In this document: positions 42,061 through 51,479 of the stretch, piece by piece | Layout of the letters: each line of letters begins with the position of its first letter | Numbering within the stretch: position 1 is the first letter of the stretch | Source of the DNA: Clostridia bacterium | GTDB taxonomy: Bacteria > Bacillota > Clostridia > Christensenellales > UBA3700 | Assembly (NCBI GenBank): GCA_029061605.1 | Contig: JAIDRT010000043.1 | Coordinates: forward strand, 1 to 64,000 | DNA length: 64,000 bases | Direction: 5' to 3' | Position numbers and translations under genes: made by a program | The notes under the pieces: model-generated | Told to the model about the DNA's origin: nothing | The model's input: the letters and a program-made list of their open reading frames with translations, nothing else | Database searches by the model: none

Positions 42061-42273
42061 TCAAATATCCGTAATACCCAATAAATAATCAGCGGAAACG
42101 TTGAGAATTTTGCATACCTTTATCAACTTTTCATAATCCATTTGGTATCTTCCACTCTCATAAGTTTGATATTGTTGCAAAACTATGCCGAGCATCTCAC
42201 TGATTTCTCTTTGTGTGAGTTTATTAGCCTTACGACACTCCTTCAATCTTTTGCCAACTTCTATATTTATCAT
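42061..42273 (-). CDS. XRE-family repressor, 70 aa
   Basis: A single HTH domain: RLKECRKANKLTQREISEMLGIVLQQYQTYESGRYQMD, ending LNVSADYLLGITDI. No Shine-Dalgarno before the ATG, so translation may be weak. Divergent from the zinc-ribbon membrane-protein gene, whose promoter spacer is filled by a TACAGTG/CACTGTA palindrome, the likely binding site. It is related in type, and in operator core ACAGT...ACTGT, to the regulator at 13688. Confidence 0.87.
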   Translation of the reverse strand: MINIEVGKRLKECRKANKLTQREISEMLGIVLQQYQTYESGRYQMDYEKLIKVCKILNVSADYLLGITDI

Positions 42274-42306
42274 AAAAATATTGTAGTATAAAACACTGTA
42301 TTTTTC

Positions 42307-42335
42307 TTGACTTACAGTGCTTTACACTGTATAAT
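42307..42335 (+). promoter_or_regulatory. Promoter with operator in the spacer
   Basis: TTGACT (42307-42312), 17 bp, TATAAT (42330-42335). The palindrome TACAGTG-CTTTA-CACTGTA occupies 42313-42331, exactly the spacer. An extra half-site, ACACTGTA, is near 42293-42300. Binding of the adjacent XRE protein should block RNA polymerase. Confidence 0.8.
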
Positions 42336-42400
42336 TGTTATACAAAATATATTAATTATACGTAATATAGATTTAATTTTATTACGCTAAGGAGGAAACT

Positions 42401-43792
42401 ATGGAATGTTATCACTGCGGACAAGAAAACAATGACGAAGCGGTGTTCTGCAAGCAGTGCGGTCAACGTGTTGACGGCAAAATTCAATGCCCAAAATGCA
42501 ACCAGCAAATTGATTGCGACTCACAATTTTGTGAGTTTTGCGGAAATGCCGTGCAAGAGGAACAGGAAAATTATACTGAGATAATCGAAACAGAAATCAA
42601 TCCTCAAGATGAAGAACTTCCCTCTTCAAACTTGATTTCTTTGCAAAAATTTAAACTCGGAAGCAAAAAGATTTTTGAAATAGGTAGCGGAGTCTTTTCT
42701 ATGATATCCGTGTTCTTTTCCTTACTCTTTACATTTTTTATAGGTCTAAATGCAACGGGTTCATCTAGAATTGGAGCAGACGAAAACTTAGGCTATAGCC
42801 AAAGTCTGAATATCTTTTATTATTTTGGAGAATGTTATAACAACTCATCTATAATAAGTAAAAACTATCCGCCGTTTTATGTCTCTAATTACTACTTTAC
42901 AACAATTATGGGCACTTTACTTTCATTGGCAATCATTACTACTGTTGTAATATTTGCAATTATTTCAGTAGTTAGATATGTAAATTACTCAAATGGAAGA
43001 ACTTCAAAATCTTATTCTAACTTTGCATTAGCAACATCTATATCTTTTATATTAGGAGTTACTCTTTTCTATGCGTTTAATAGCGTGAGTTACGAATATT
43101 CAACGGCAGAAATCAGTTTAAAACTTAACAATTATACGACTGCCGGCATTGCGCTCTCCACTACGTTTATAATACTTACCTATATATGTAAAACTGCAAC
43201 TCTAGGCAAAGAATTGACGTCTCAACAAAATTTGCGCAAATTCTGTTTTTCTGCCTTGGGAATCGTAGCGCTATCATTTATGGCAGTTATGATTGCGTCA
43301 CCGTCAATCGTAATAAAAATTGATAACGCTGAGACTATGTCATTCAATTTCTTAGGCGCAATGGCATATCTGTCCATTGTATATCTTGGGAAAAATGCGA
43401 CTGGCTATGCTGTAATTTCTTCCAAGCAATACGCAGATGCTCCTACCGACATCTATACGAATCTAATAATTGGATTCATTATTGAGATTGCAATGATAGT
43501 AATGGTTATACTTATGATTGCTACTTTATTAAAAAACTTATCAAACAACGATAAGCAAAGTAACTATAAAGGATTAGGCATAGGTATAGCAACTTGCATA
43601 TTATCAATAGTAAACTTAATCATAACACTTACGGTAGAAAATCAACTCATTGAATATATAGATTCTGATACCGTTAATTACTCCGTGAGTATCTATCCCT
43701 TAGTTTTAATAGTGATAATCAGCGTGATATATTTGGTAATCGAGATTATACATTCTGTAATCAACGTAAATTCAAAATCAGCAAAAATATAA
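42401..43792 (+). CDS. Double zinc-ribbon multi-pass membrane protein, 463 aa
   Basis: The N-terminus has two zinc ribbons, CYHCGQ ... CKQCGQ and CPKCNQ ... CEFCGN (residues 3-48), then an acidic linker. From about residue 85 on there are around eight hydrophobic helices with short loops. Zinc-ribbon membrane proteins of this style are common in Bacillota and mostly of unknown function. AAGGAGG precedes the ATG. Transcription is probably held off by the divergent XRE repressor. A strong terminator follows. Confidence 0.8.
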   Translation: MECYHCGQENNDEAVFCKQCGQRVDGKIQCPKCNQQIDCDSQFCEFCGNAVQEEQENYTEIIETEINPQDEELPSSNLISLQKFKLGSKKIFEIGSGVFSMISVFFSLLFTFFIGLNATGSSRIGADENLGYSQSLNIFYYFGECYNNSSIISKNYPPFYVSNYYFTTIMGTLLSLAIITTVVIFAIISVVRYVNYSNGRTSKSYSNFALATSISFILGVTLFYAFNSVSYEYSTAEISLKLNNYTTAGIALSTTFIILTYICKTATLGKELTSQQNLRKFCFSALGIVALSFMAVMIASPSIVIKIDNAETMSFNFLGAMAYLSIVYLGKNATGYAVISSKQYADAPTDIYTNLIIGFIIEIAMIVMVILMIATLLKNLSNNDKQSNYKGLGIGIATCILSIVNLIITLTVENQLIEYIDSDTVNYSVSIYPLVLIVIISVIYLVIEIIHSVINVNSKSAKI

Positions 43793-43802
43793 AATATGAG
43801 TA

Positions 43803-43838
43803 AAAAACACGGCGCTCCGTATGGGGCGCCGTGTTTTT
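43803..43838. terminator. Terminator between the zinc-ribbon gene and iolG
   Basis: AAAAACACGGCGC and complement, 13 bp, 10-nt loop, T run after it; A run before it makes it active in both directions. Confidence 0.88.
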
Positions 43839-43886
43839 AAGGGGTAAATTACAAAATCTATCTATTAGATATGTATAATGGCTAAA

Positions 43887-44900
43887 TTATTTGATTATTT
43901 CGTCAAGTCTGACAGGTCTGCCCTCTTGCAACGACTTCTTTGCAGCAACGCCTATTACGACCGCTTGCAAGCCGTCCTCTATGCTGACTGGTACGTCTTT
44001 GTCATTGACTATACAATCAATGAATTGATTGATTTCGTTTACGTATGCCTGCATATATCTCTCCAAGAAGAACAGCAATGGTTTCTCTGCCGTCACTCCG
44101 TCGGAGTTGGAAATAACCGCGTTGGAAGCGCAATCGTTGGAGATTGCGACCTGACCGAGTTCTCCAAATGCCTCTGCTCTTTGGTCATATCCGTATGTCG
44201 CTCTACGGCAGTTGTCTATCACTGCCAAAGCGCCGCTCTTAAGTCTCAAAGTGATGACTGCGGTGTCTATGTCTCCCGCCTCGCCTATCGCCTTGTCGAC
44301 CATTACTCCGCCCATAGCGAACACGCTCTCGACCTCTTCGCCTGACAGGTATCTCACCATATCAAAATCGTGGATTGTCATATCAAGGAATATGCCGCCG
44401 CTTACCTTTATGTAAGACACTGGCGGAGCGCCAGGATCGCGAGAGCAAATCTTAAGCACGTTGAGCGCGCCTATCTTGCCCTGCTTGACAGCCTCTCTTA
44501 CCGCCATAAAATTGTGATCAAAACGGCGGTTGAAACCCACTTGATACTTGACCTTGCTGCCTTGCAAAACCTTCTTAACTTCGTTGATTTTTGCAATATC
44601 GTGGTCCACAGGTTTTTCACAGAACACGTGCTTGCCTGCCTTGATTGCCTCAATAGATATCGGCGCGTGAGTATCAGTAGACGAACAGATAAGCACAGCG
44701 TCTATATCCTTGTCATTAAGTATGTCGTGATAGTCCTTAGTGGTCTTCTCAACGCCCATACCCTTGAGCCACTTCTCTGTCTCATCATTCATAAATGGGT
44801 CTGCAACGCTCTTTACCGTCGCGCCCTTAACATAACACATAATTGATTCGCAGTGAACTTTACCAATTCTGCCTGCCCCAATAATTCCTACATTTATCAT
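43887..44900 (-). CDS. iolG: Inositol 2-dehydrogenase
   Basis: 337 aa NAD-dependent oxidoreductase of the GFO/IDH/MocA family that makes scyllo-inosose from myo-inositol, the first step of inositol breakdown. GIIGAGRIGKVH is the NAD-binding loop; FCEKPVDHD contains the catalytic Lys; the C-terminal domain has FLDMTIHDFDMVRYL with the His/Asp pair. The ribosome binding site is AGAGGTATTAT. It is separated from iolA by 350 bp of repeats and a hairpin, so it may have its own promoter, unlike the tightly packed rest of the pathway. Confidence 0.92.
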   Translation of the reverse strand: MINVGIIGAGRIGKVHCESIMCYVKGATVKSVADPFMNDETEKWLKGMGVEKTTKDYHDILNDKDIDAVLICSSTDTHAPISIEAIKAGKHVFCEKPVDHDIAKINEVKKVLQGSKVKYQVGFNRRFDHNFMAVREAVKQGKIGALNVLKICSRDPGAPPVSYIKVSGGIFLDMTIHDFDMVRYLSGEEVESVFAMGGVMVDKAIGEAGDIDTAVITLRLKSGALAVIDNCRRATYGYDQRAEAFGELGQVAISNDCASNAVISNSDGVTAEKPLLFFLERYMQAYVNEINQFIDCIVNDKDVPVSIEDGLQAVVIGVAAKKSLQEGRPVRLDEIIK

Positions 44901-44917
44901 ATAATACCTCTGTTTTG

Positions 44918-44934
44918 CTGTCGCATTGCGACAG
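44918..44934. promoter_or_regulatory. Perfect palindrome in front of iolG
   Basis: CTGTCGC-ATT-GCGACAG, 7-bp arms, 18 bp before the iolG start codon. Could be an operator or a small mRNA hairpin that influences translation. Confidence 0.45.
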
Positions 44935-44944
44935 TTATTTATAT

Positions 44945-45201
44945 TAATTGAGATTTCTCCACTTCGCTACGCTGCGGTCGAAATGACAATATGATGCAAC
45001 TTCAACCAAATTTGTTGTGTCACCTTGAGCGTAGTCGAAAGGTCTATATCCGTTTTTAATTGATTAGATATTTTGACTTCGCTACGCTTCGCTCAATATG
45101 ACGTCACGTTGTGCTACGCGCGAGCGTGGAGAGTGGTGCGATTTTCGCTTTAGCAAGGGCGAGCGGTATCGTCAAGTGTACTTGCTGTACACGTCGATAC
45201 C
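44945..45201. repeat. Dispersed repeats and hairpin between iolA and iolG
   Basis: 44945-45110 holds three pieces of the dispersed repeat family (GAGATTTCTCCACTTCGCTA, GTCACCTTGAGCGTAGTCGA, GACTTCGCTACGCTTCGCTC). A hairpin at 45165-45201 (GGTATCG ... AGTGTAC / GTACAC ... CGATACC) lies next to the iolA stop. No gene is visible in 44901-45249. Confidence 0.65.
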
Positions 45202-45249
45202 CCGAGACCCGAAGATCAAGCGGAAGGCGCGCCGCTATACGCGTCTCGC

Positions 45250-46758
45250 CTAGATAGTGCCGTCCCAAGTCGAAACCTTCGTCGACTTCGCCTCGTGCTC
45301 ATCAAACCAATGCGTAGTAACCGTCTTGCTATCGGTATAGAATTTAAATGAATCTCTACCGAGACAATGGAGATCGCCAAAGAAGGAGTATTTATGTCCA
45401 GTAAAGGAGAATACGCCTACAGGTACTGGAATACCTACGTTGACGCCTACCATACCGCCGTGCGTGTTGCGAACGAATTCTCTTGCGTAATATCCGTTCT
45501 GAGTATAAATCACAGAGCCGTTGGCAAAGGGATTTGCGTTCATTACTTCAAGACCTTCTTCAAAGTTCTTTACTCTCTTGATACAAAGCACCGGTCCAAA
45601 GATTTCTCTTTGCCCTACCGTCATTTCAGGAGTTACGTTATCAAGAATAGTAGGTCCAAGATAGAATCCATTCTCAAAGCCTTTGACTGTCGTCTTTCTG
45701 CCGTCAAGCACCAACTTAGCGCCCTCGTCTATACCCTTTTGTATCCACGCTTCGACGCTCTTCTTATGCTCTGCGCTGTATACAGGCCCCAGATTTGTCG
45801 TCTTGTCGTACGCAGGACCTACCTTGATATTCTTTGCCAAAGCCACGAGTTTGTCCACGAGTTTATCTGCAATACTCTCTTGAGCAACTACCACTGGCAA
45901 AGCCATACATCTTTCTCCTGCGCAACCGTAAGAAGCGTTGATAATCCCTGCCGCAGTTCTATCCAAAGCCGCATCTTCAAGCACAAGAGCGTGATTCTTT
46001 GCCTCGCAAAGGCACTGAACTCTCTTGCCGTGCTTAGCGGCTGTCTCATAGATATATCTGCCGACAGTAGTCGAGCCAACAAAAGTTATGCCGACTACCT
46101 TTTGATTTGATATCAGTTCTTGCGTGTCGTTGCGGTCGCAACTTACGATATTTAGCACGCCGTCAGGAAGTCCCGCCTCGCGATAAAGTTCTGCAATTCT
46201 CAAAGACGTCATAGGCGTTGCTCCTGCGACTTTAAGCACGATCGCATTGCCGCACGCAATACATACCGGAGCCATCCAGCCCATTGGTATCATTGCAGGA
46301 AAGTTAAAAGGCGCTATGCCTACGAATACGCCCATAGACTCTCTGTAAAGCACAGTATCATATCCAGTCGATGCGTCCATAAGACTTTCGCCTTGCAAAA
46401 GCGACGGCATTGAGCAAGCAAGTTCAGTGCCCTCTTTTGCTTTGAGAATATCACCCTTGCTCTCTTCCCAATTCTTGCCGTGCTCGGTAGCGCAAATCTC
46501 AGTCAGTTCGTCCATATGCTCTATGAGCAGATCTCTTACTTTGTAAAGTATCTGAACTCTTTTGATCACAGGCACTTTTGACCACTTTTTGTATGCCTCG
46601 TGCGCATTGTCTATTACTTTGCTGACCTCCGCCGTCGTACAGCGCGGCATTTGCGCAATTTGCTCGCCTGTGGACGGATTGAAAACCGGATAAAACTTAT
46701 CCGTTGTCGATTGTACAAACTCGTTGTTGGTAAAATACCCGAGTGTCTTTACTGCCAT
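45250..46758 (-). CDS. iolA: Methylmalonate-semialdehyde dehydrogenase (CoA-acylating)
   Basis: 502 aa member of the aldehyde dehydrogenase family. It turns malonate semialdehyde into acetyl-CoA, the last step of inositol catabolism. IAPFNFPAMIPMGW and GSTTVGRYIYETA form the NAD site; the nucleophile is Cys284 in GCAGERCMA, the MMSDH signature; EAKNHALVLEDA is also typical. Follows iolE by 26 bp with a GGAGG site. Last gene of the compact iol cluster before the repeat region. Confidence 0.95.
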   Translation of the reverse strand: MAVKTLGYFTNNEFVQSTTDKFYPVFNPSTGEQIAQMPRCTTAEVSKVIDNAHEAYKKWSKVPVIKRVQILYKVRDLLIEHMDELTEICATEHGKNWEESKGDILKAKEGTELACSMPSLLQGESLMDASTGYDTVLYRESMGVFVGIAPFNFPAMIPMGWMAPVCIACGNAIVLKVAGATPMTSLRIAELYREAGLPDGVLNIVSCDRNDTQELISNQKVVGITFVGSTTVGRYIYETAAKHGKRVQCLCEAKNHALVLEDAALDRTAAGIINASYGCAGERCMALPVVVAQESIADKLVDKLVALAKNIKVGPAYDKTTNLGPVYSAEHKKSVEAWIQKGIDEGAKLVLDGRKTTVKGFENGFYLGPTILDNVTPEMTVGQREIFGPVLCIKRVKNFEEGLEVMNANPFANGSVIYTQNGYYAREFVRNTHGGMVGVNVGIPVPVGVFSFTGHKYSFFGDLHCLGRDSFKFYTDSKTVTTHWFDEHEAKSTKVSTWDGTI

Positions 46759-46784
46759 TTATATTTCCTCCTAATTAAAACCTA

Positions 46785-47678
46785 TTAAATTTTTGCTACG
46801 TCTTTTATGTACTTTCTCGCTTTGAGCGCGTATTCAAGCGGATTTGCTTTTGCGGGGTCTTGCTCAGCTTCGACTATCATCCAACCTTGATAATTTGCCT
46901 TGTCGAGTATATCGAATATTGGCGCAAAATCAATGCATCCGTCGCCAGGTACGGTAAACGCGCCTTCTCTCACGCCTTGCAAGAAAGAAAGTTTTTGCTC
47001 TTTGACTTTCTTTACGACATCGGGACGAATATCCTTGAGGTGCACGTGCTTTACTCTGTCGGCATACTTCTTGAGCACCGCCAAATAATCTTGATTGCAA
47101 TACGCAAGATGTCCGCTGTCAAATAGCAATGAAAATTTGTCTTTATCCGTCATATCCATCATTCTGTCAACTTCTTCCGCAGTCTGCACTACCGTACCCA
47201 TATGATGATGATAAACCAAAGATATGCCCATTGAATTTGCTATCTCGCCAAGTCTATTCATACCTTTTGCAAATCTATCCCATTCACTGTCGTTCATCAC
47301 GTACTTGCAATCAAACACCGGAGTGTTCATCTGCCCCTGTATGCTGTAACTCTGCTCTGATGCGCCTATTCTCTTTGCGCCCATTGCTTTAAGAAAATTG
47401 CACTGCGCGACAAATTCCTTTTCCACCTCTTCCATAGGCTTGGTGAGTACGAATGACGAAAACCATTGATTGGCAATCTCAAGCCCTCTCATTTCCAAAG
47501 CCTTTTTGAGCGCGACAATATCCTTTGGGTACTTATTGCCCACTTCGCACCCCTCAAAGCCTGCCAGCGCCATTTCGCTGACGCATTGCTCAAAGGTATT
47601 CTCCGCTCCCAAATCGGGCATATCGTCGTTGGTCCACGCTATCGGCGCAATACCGAGTTTAATTTTCTTCTTATCCAT
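46785..47678 (-). CDS. iolE: Inosose dehydratase
   Basis: 297 aa TIM-barrel of the xylose-isomerase-like superfamily. It removes water from scyllo-inosose to give the diketo intermediate. Family marks: LGIAPIAWTNDDMPDLG at the N-terminus, LVYHHHMGTVVQT, LLFDSGHLAYCNQD, VKHVHLKDIRPDV and GDGCIDFAPIFDIL, which supply metal ligands. Between iolD and iolA with 20- and 26-bp gaps. Confidence 0.95.
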   Translation of the reverse strand: MDKKKIKLGIAPIAWTNDDMPDLGAENTFEQCVSEMALAGFEGCEVGNKYPKDIVALKKALEMRGLEIANQWFSSFVLTKPMEEVEKEFVAQCNFLKAMGAKRIGASEQSYSIQGQMNTPVFDCKYVMNDSEWDRFAKGMNRLGEIANSMGISLVYHHHMGTVVQTAEEVDRMMDMTDKDKFSLLFDSGHLAYCNQDYLAVLKKYADRVKHVHLKDIRPDVVKKVKEQKLSFLQGVREGAFTVPGDGCIDFAPIFDILDKANYQGWMIVEAEQDPAKANPLEYALKARKYIKDVAKI

Positions 47679-47698
47679 AATTCCACCTATATCGATTT

Positions 47699-49618
47699 TT
47701 AATATTTTCTTGCCTTGTCAAGCATTTGATTTCTCTCTGACAAAGCCTCTTTTTGCTTTTCGCTTCTCGGGTTTTGAGTACAACCGACGTTCCACCAGCC
47801 GTCATAGCCGTGCGTCATTGACTTGGGCAATACCTTGATATCTATGAGCGTAGACGTCGTCTGCTTGAGACTGTCGGCAATCGCCTCTTCAAGTTGCTTT
47901 TCATTGCGAACGGTATACGTCACAAATCCATACCCCCTTGCGCTCATAGCGTAGTCTATATTCATAAATCTGCCTTCCCTTATAGGCTTATCTCCATCTC
48001 TAAATCTCAATTCTGTGCAAAGCGAATCGACACCCTGTCCCATCTGCAAGTTGTTGATACAGCCAAACGAAGCGTTGTCAAAAAGCAAAACGTTGATTTT
48101 TATTCCCTCTTGAATTGCCGTGACCATCTCGCTGTGCAACATCAGATAACTGCCGTCGCCCACCATTGCGTATACTTCTTTGTCAGGGCGCGCCATCTTG
48201 CTTCCCAAACAACCTGCGATCTCATAGCCCATACAGGAATAGCCGTATTCCATATTGTAACTATCTTTTTCGTCAGTAGTCCACATTCTCTGCAAATCGC
48301 CTGGAAGGCTTCCTGCCGATCCTACTATTATCGCATCTTGCGGAATACAACGTCTTATCACGCCTATTGCCGTAGTCTGCGCCATAGCCTCGCCGTGTGC
48401 GCTAATAAAATTCTCAACCACGTCAGACATATGCTCGTCTATCTCCGGCTTATAATCCTTGCCGACTGATATATGGGTAAGTCTGTCCATTTCTTTTTCC
48501 CAAGCCTGCTTTGCATATGCGATTTGCGTAGTATAAGCGCTCTTATAATCTCCCAGCAATTCGTCAAGGGCAAGTATACCCGCCTTAGCGTCTCCCACCG
48601 CTTTGACTGCGTCAAGTTTTGATGCGTGGAATGAAGACATATTCAAAGTGACGACTTGCTTGTCGGCGTAAAGCGACTTTGATGCCGTCGTGAAGTCCGT
48701 AAATCTCGTGCCTACGGCAATTATCAAATCGCAATCTTTTGCAAGAGTATTTGCGCTTGAATTACCCGTTACGCCAAGTCCGCCCACGTTAAGCGGATGA
48801 GACGACTTTATCGCGCTCTTGCCCGCCTGCGTCTCGCAGAAAGGTATATTACGTCTTTGACAAAAATCAGCAACGCTCTCGCCTGCTTCGCTGTATTTTA
48901 CTCCGCCGCCAACGATAAGCAGCGGCTTTTTGCTTTTCTTTATCGCCTGCGCCAAGTCGTCGAGTTCTTCCCTGACAGGCGTAGGGCGCGTAATTCTATG
49001 TACTCTCTTTTTAAGAAAATCCGTCGGAAAATCGTATACTTCGCCCTGCACGTCTTGCGGCATTGCGATTGCCACAGCGCCTGTGTGCGCGGGGTCGAGT
49101 AAAACTCTCATTGCGTTGAGCATAGCGCTCATAAGCATTTCGGGACGCGAAACTCTGTCAAAATATCTTGTAACCGCCTTGAATGCATCGTTGGTCGTAA
49201 CCATTGCGCTATAAGGTTGCTCTATCTGTTGAAGCACAGGATCGGGCTGACGAGTTGCAAAGGTGTCGCCGACAAAGAGCAACAACGGAATATTGTTTGC
49301 CGTGGCAGTACCTGCCGCCGTCACCATATTAGCCGCTCCCGGTCCGATAGAAGACACACAGGGCAATATCTTGCGTCTGTTGTTCTGCTTTGCGTATGCA
49401 GTCGCGACTTGCGCCATACCTTGCTCGTTTTTGCCTTGATATACTTTCAAAGAATGTTTGCCCATTGACAGCGCTTCGCCAATGCCAAGTACGCAACCGT
49501 GACCGAATATCGTAAACACTCCCTCGACAAACTTATTTTCCTTGCCGTCAAAACTGACGTATTGATTGTCCAAAAATCTTACGACGGCTTCGCCAACACT
49601 CATTCTCTCGCTCTTCAT
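47699..49618 (-). CDS. iolD: 3D-trihydroxycyclohexane-1,2-dione hydrolase (acylhydrolase)
   Basis: 639 aa thiamine-diphosphate enzyme that opens the inositol ring to 5-deoxy-glucuronate. Start at MKSERMSVGEA (49618), which has TAGGAGG at ideal spacing; an 11-codon extension in frame is unlikely. Catalytic Glu lies in the N-terminal block (GHGCVLGIGEALS region); the ThDP/Mg motif is GDGSYLMLHSEMVTAIQEG...NN near residues 485-515. It overlaps no neighbour and fits the iol order C-B-D-E-A. Confidence 0.94.
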   Translation of the reverse strand: MKSERMSVGEAVVRFLDNQYVSFDGKENKFVEGVFTIFGHGCVLGIGEALSMGKHSLKVYQGKNEQGMAQVATAYAKQNNRRKILPCVSSIGPGAANMVTAAGTATANNIPLLLFVGDTFATRQPDPVLQQIEQPYSAMVTTNDAFKAVTRYFDRVSRPEMLMSAMLNAMRVLLDPAHTGAVAIAMPQDVQGEVYDFPTDFLKKRVHRITRPTPVREELDDLAQAIKKSKKPLLIVGGGVKYSEAGESVADFCQRRNIPFCETQAGKSAIKSSHPLNVGGLGVTGNSSANTLAKDCDLIIAVGTRFTDFTTASKSLYADKQVVTLNMSSFHASKLDAVKAVGDAKAGILALDELLGDYKSAYTTQIAYAKQAWEKEMDRLTHISVGKDYKPEIDEHMSDVVENFISAHGEAMAQTTAIGVIRRCIPQDAIIVGSAGSLPGDLQRMWTTDEKDSYNMEYGYSCMGYEIAGCLGSKMARPDKEVYAMVGDGSYLMLHSEMVTAIQEGIKINVLLFDNASFGCINNLQMGQGVDSLCTELRFRDGDKPIREGRFMNIDYAMSARGYGFVTYTVRNEKQLEEAIADSLKQTTSTLIDIKVLPKSMTHGYDGWWNVGCTQNPRSEKQKEALSERNQMLDKARKY

Positions 49619-49638
49619 AATCCCTCCTAAATTGCTCT

Positions 49639-50409
49639 TTATTTCTCCCAATATTCGTATCTTGGGTCAACGATCCTCGTCTTATCCCAAGGATTGCCGT
49701 CAAGGTGTCTTATCATCCAACAGCAATACATCGGGTATCCAGGAGCCGTGACTTGAACGTGCGTCTTTCCGCCGGGGAAACAACCTACGCTGCCGTCTAC
49801 AATAGTATGCGGTTCAAATTCGCCTATAAAGCAAGCGCCGAAAGCCTCGGGAGTTGGCATTTTGTAATAATACACTTCGGGTTGAGGATGGGAATGAGGA
49901 AGATAACTCCACCATCTGCCCTGTCTTGCAATGACTTCTCCCACCACGAGATTTGAATAAGGAGCGTTGGAATAATCAAACACGGTGTTGACGTCTCTCA
50001 CTGCCGTATTTTCCCACAGTCCTTCGCTAGATACGCTTCTTATGACGTCTTTCTTATCGTAGAACTTTGACGAAAATTCTCGCTCGTTTGTCGTGGCAAG
50101 ATAAATTATTTCGCTGTCGGCAAAAGCCTTGACAGTGATTGTATTTCCCTTACATACGTGCATTGTGATGGGCAGATCCTCAAACACGTCTTTTCTCACG
50201 CCGCTTCCAACGAGTTGCCCGCATTTCATTTCCACTGCGCCCTCAGTGAGAAGCACGCACATTTCTTTGTCTTTTTCGCTATACGTCACGCTCTCGCCCT
50301 TTGCAATTTTGACAACGAGGATATCCATCAGCATATCCTTATTCTTGCCGTCCATTTTCGTCAGCGTCTTGACGCCTTTGCTATTGAATTTTGGATAATT
50401 AAAAGCCAT
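49639..50409 (-). CDS. iolB: 5-deoxy-glucuronate isomerase
   Basis: 256 aa bicupin that converts 5-deoxy-glucuronate to 2-deoxy-5-keto-gluconate, the substrate of iolC. Metal-binding cupin motif: WWSYLPHSHPQPEVYYYKMP with His, His and Glu, and a later His in GGKTHVQVTAPGYPMY. Between iolC and iolD, 3 bp after the former. Confidence 0.94.
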   Translation of the reverse strand: MAFNYPKFNSKGVKTLTKMDGKNKDMLMDILVVKIAKGESVTYSEKDKEMCVLLTEGAVEMKCGQLVGSGVRKDVFEDLPITMHVCKGNTITVKAFADSEIIYLATTNEREFSSKFYDKKDVIRSVSSEGLWENTAVRDVNTVFDYSNAPYSNLVVGEVIARQGRWWSYLPHSHPQPEVYYYKMPTPEAFGACFIGEFEPHTIVDGSVGCFPGGKTHVQVTAPGYPMYCCWMIRHLDGNPWDKTRIVDPRYEYWEK

Positions 50410-50412
50410 ATC

Positions 50413-51429
50413 TTAACCTCTTGCGATCATATCGCCAAATTGTTTTTTCTCCTCTGCGATAAACTTCTCGAGTTCTTCCACAGTCGGCATAAATTCTGAA
50501 CAGCCGTGCGCCGAAACAAGCATTGACGCTGACGCCGATCCAAGTTCTAGACAATCCATTATGTCCTTGCCCTCAAACATACCGTACATAAACGCCGAGC
50601 CGTAACCGTCTCCGCCGCCGAAAGACTTGAATGCCTCTACTGGGAAAGGTTTGATATTATATTTCTTGCCGTCGCAGGTGTGAGCCGTGCTGCCCTTTTT
50701 GCCGTGCTTGATTATGACGATCTTCGCCCGCTTGCCAAACCAATATTCAGCCGTCTGCTCGTCGTTCATATCAGGCGCAAAAATCGCCTGCGTCAAATCA
50801 TATTCTTCTCTCGATCCCATAATTATATCAGCGTGTTCCGCTACTGCGGTGTAATATACAGCAATCTCATCTTTGCTCTTCCAGTTATACGCGCGATAAT
50901 CTATATCGAATATAATCTTGGTATTATTCTTCTCAGCAAGTTGCATAGCCTTGAGACAAGCCTCTCTTGACGGACTTTGCGCAAGCGCAGTACCTGATAT
51001 GAGAAGCGCCTTTGAACTTGCGATATACTCCTCGTCGACTTCAGATGGATCAAGCATAAGATCTGCCACGCCGTCTCTATACATCAATATACTGCTATCC
51101 GACGGCGATAAAATTTCTGTAAAGGTTAGACCGAGTTTTTCTCCGCCCTTGGCTCTTACGACTCTGGACACGTCAATACCTTCTTTGGCAAAAAAGTCTG
51201 TCACGTAATCGCCAAACTGATCGTCAGACACCTTGCCTATAAAGCCAACTTTCTTGCCAAGCCTTGCAAGTCCGACGGCAACGTTGGCAGGCGAGCCGCC
51301 AAGGTATTTGCGGTATTGCTGACTTTCCGACAGTGGCTTGAAGTAATCCAACGGATTGAAATCTATTGCTATTCTTCCCACCAAAATAAGATCGAATTTT
51401 CTGTCTTTTTCAAACGTAACGTATTGCAT
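50413..51429 (-). CDS. iolC: 5-dehydro-2-deoxygluconokinase
   Basis: 338 aa PfkB-family sugar kinase that phosphorylates 2-deoxy-5-keto-gluconate. LGGSPANVAVGLARLGKKV is the N-terminal PfkB signature; the C-terminal signature is FKSFGGGDGYGSAFMYGMF, where a GGGDG replaces the usual GAGD, so the anion-hole Gly/Ala differs but the catalytic Asp remains. This GGGDG form is also seen in other IolC proteins. Starts 50 bp after the aldolase gene. Confidence 0.94.
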   Translation of the reverse strand: MQYVTFEKDRKFDLILVGRIAIDFNPLDYFKPLSESQQYRKYLGGSPANVAVGLARLGKKVGFIGKVSDDQFGDYVTDFFAKEGIDVSRVVRAKGGEKLGLTFTEILSPSDSSILMYRDGVADLMLDPSEVDEEYIASSKALLISGTALAQSPSREACLKAMQLAEKNNTKIIFDIDYRAYNWKSKDEIAVYYTAVAEHADIIMGSREEYDLTQAIFAPDMNDEQTAEYWFGKRAKIVIIKHGKKGSTAHTCDGKKYNIKPFPVEAFKSFGGGDGYGSAFMYGMFEGKDIMDCLELGSASASMLVSAHGCSEFMPTVEELEKFIAEEKKQFGDMIARG

Positions 51430-51479
51430 TTTCTACCTCTTCTATAAATTTATGAATATGCTTGATTTTCCTTTATTAT

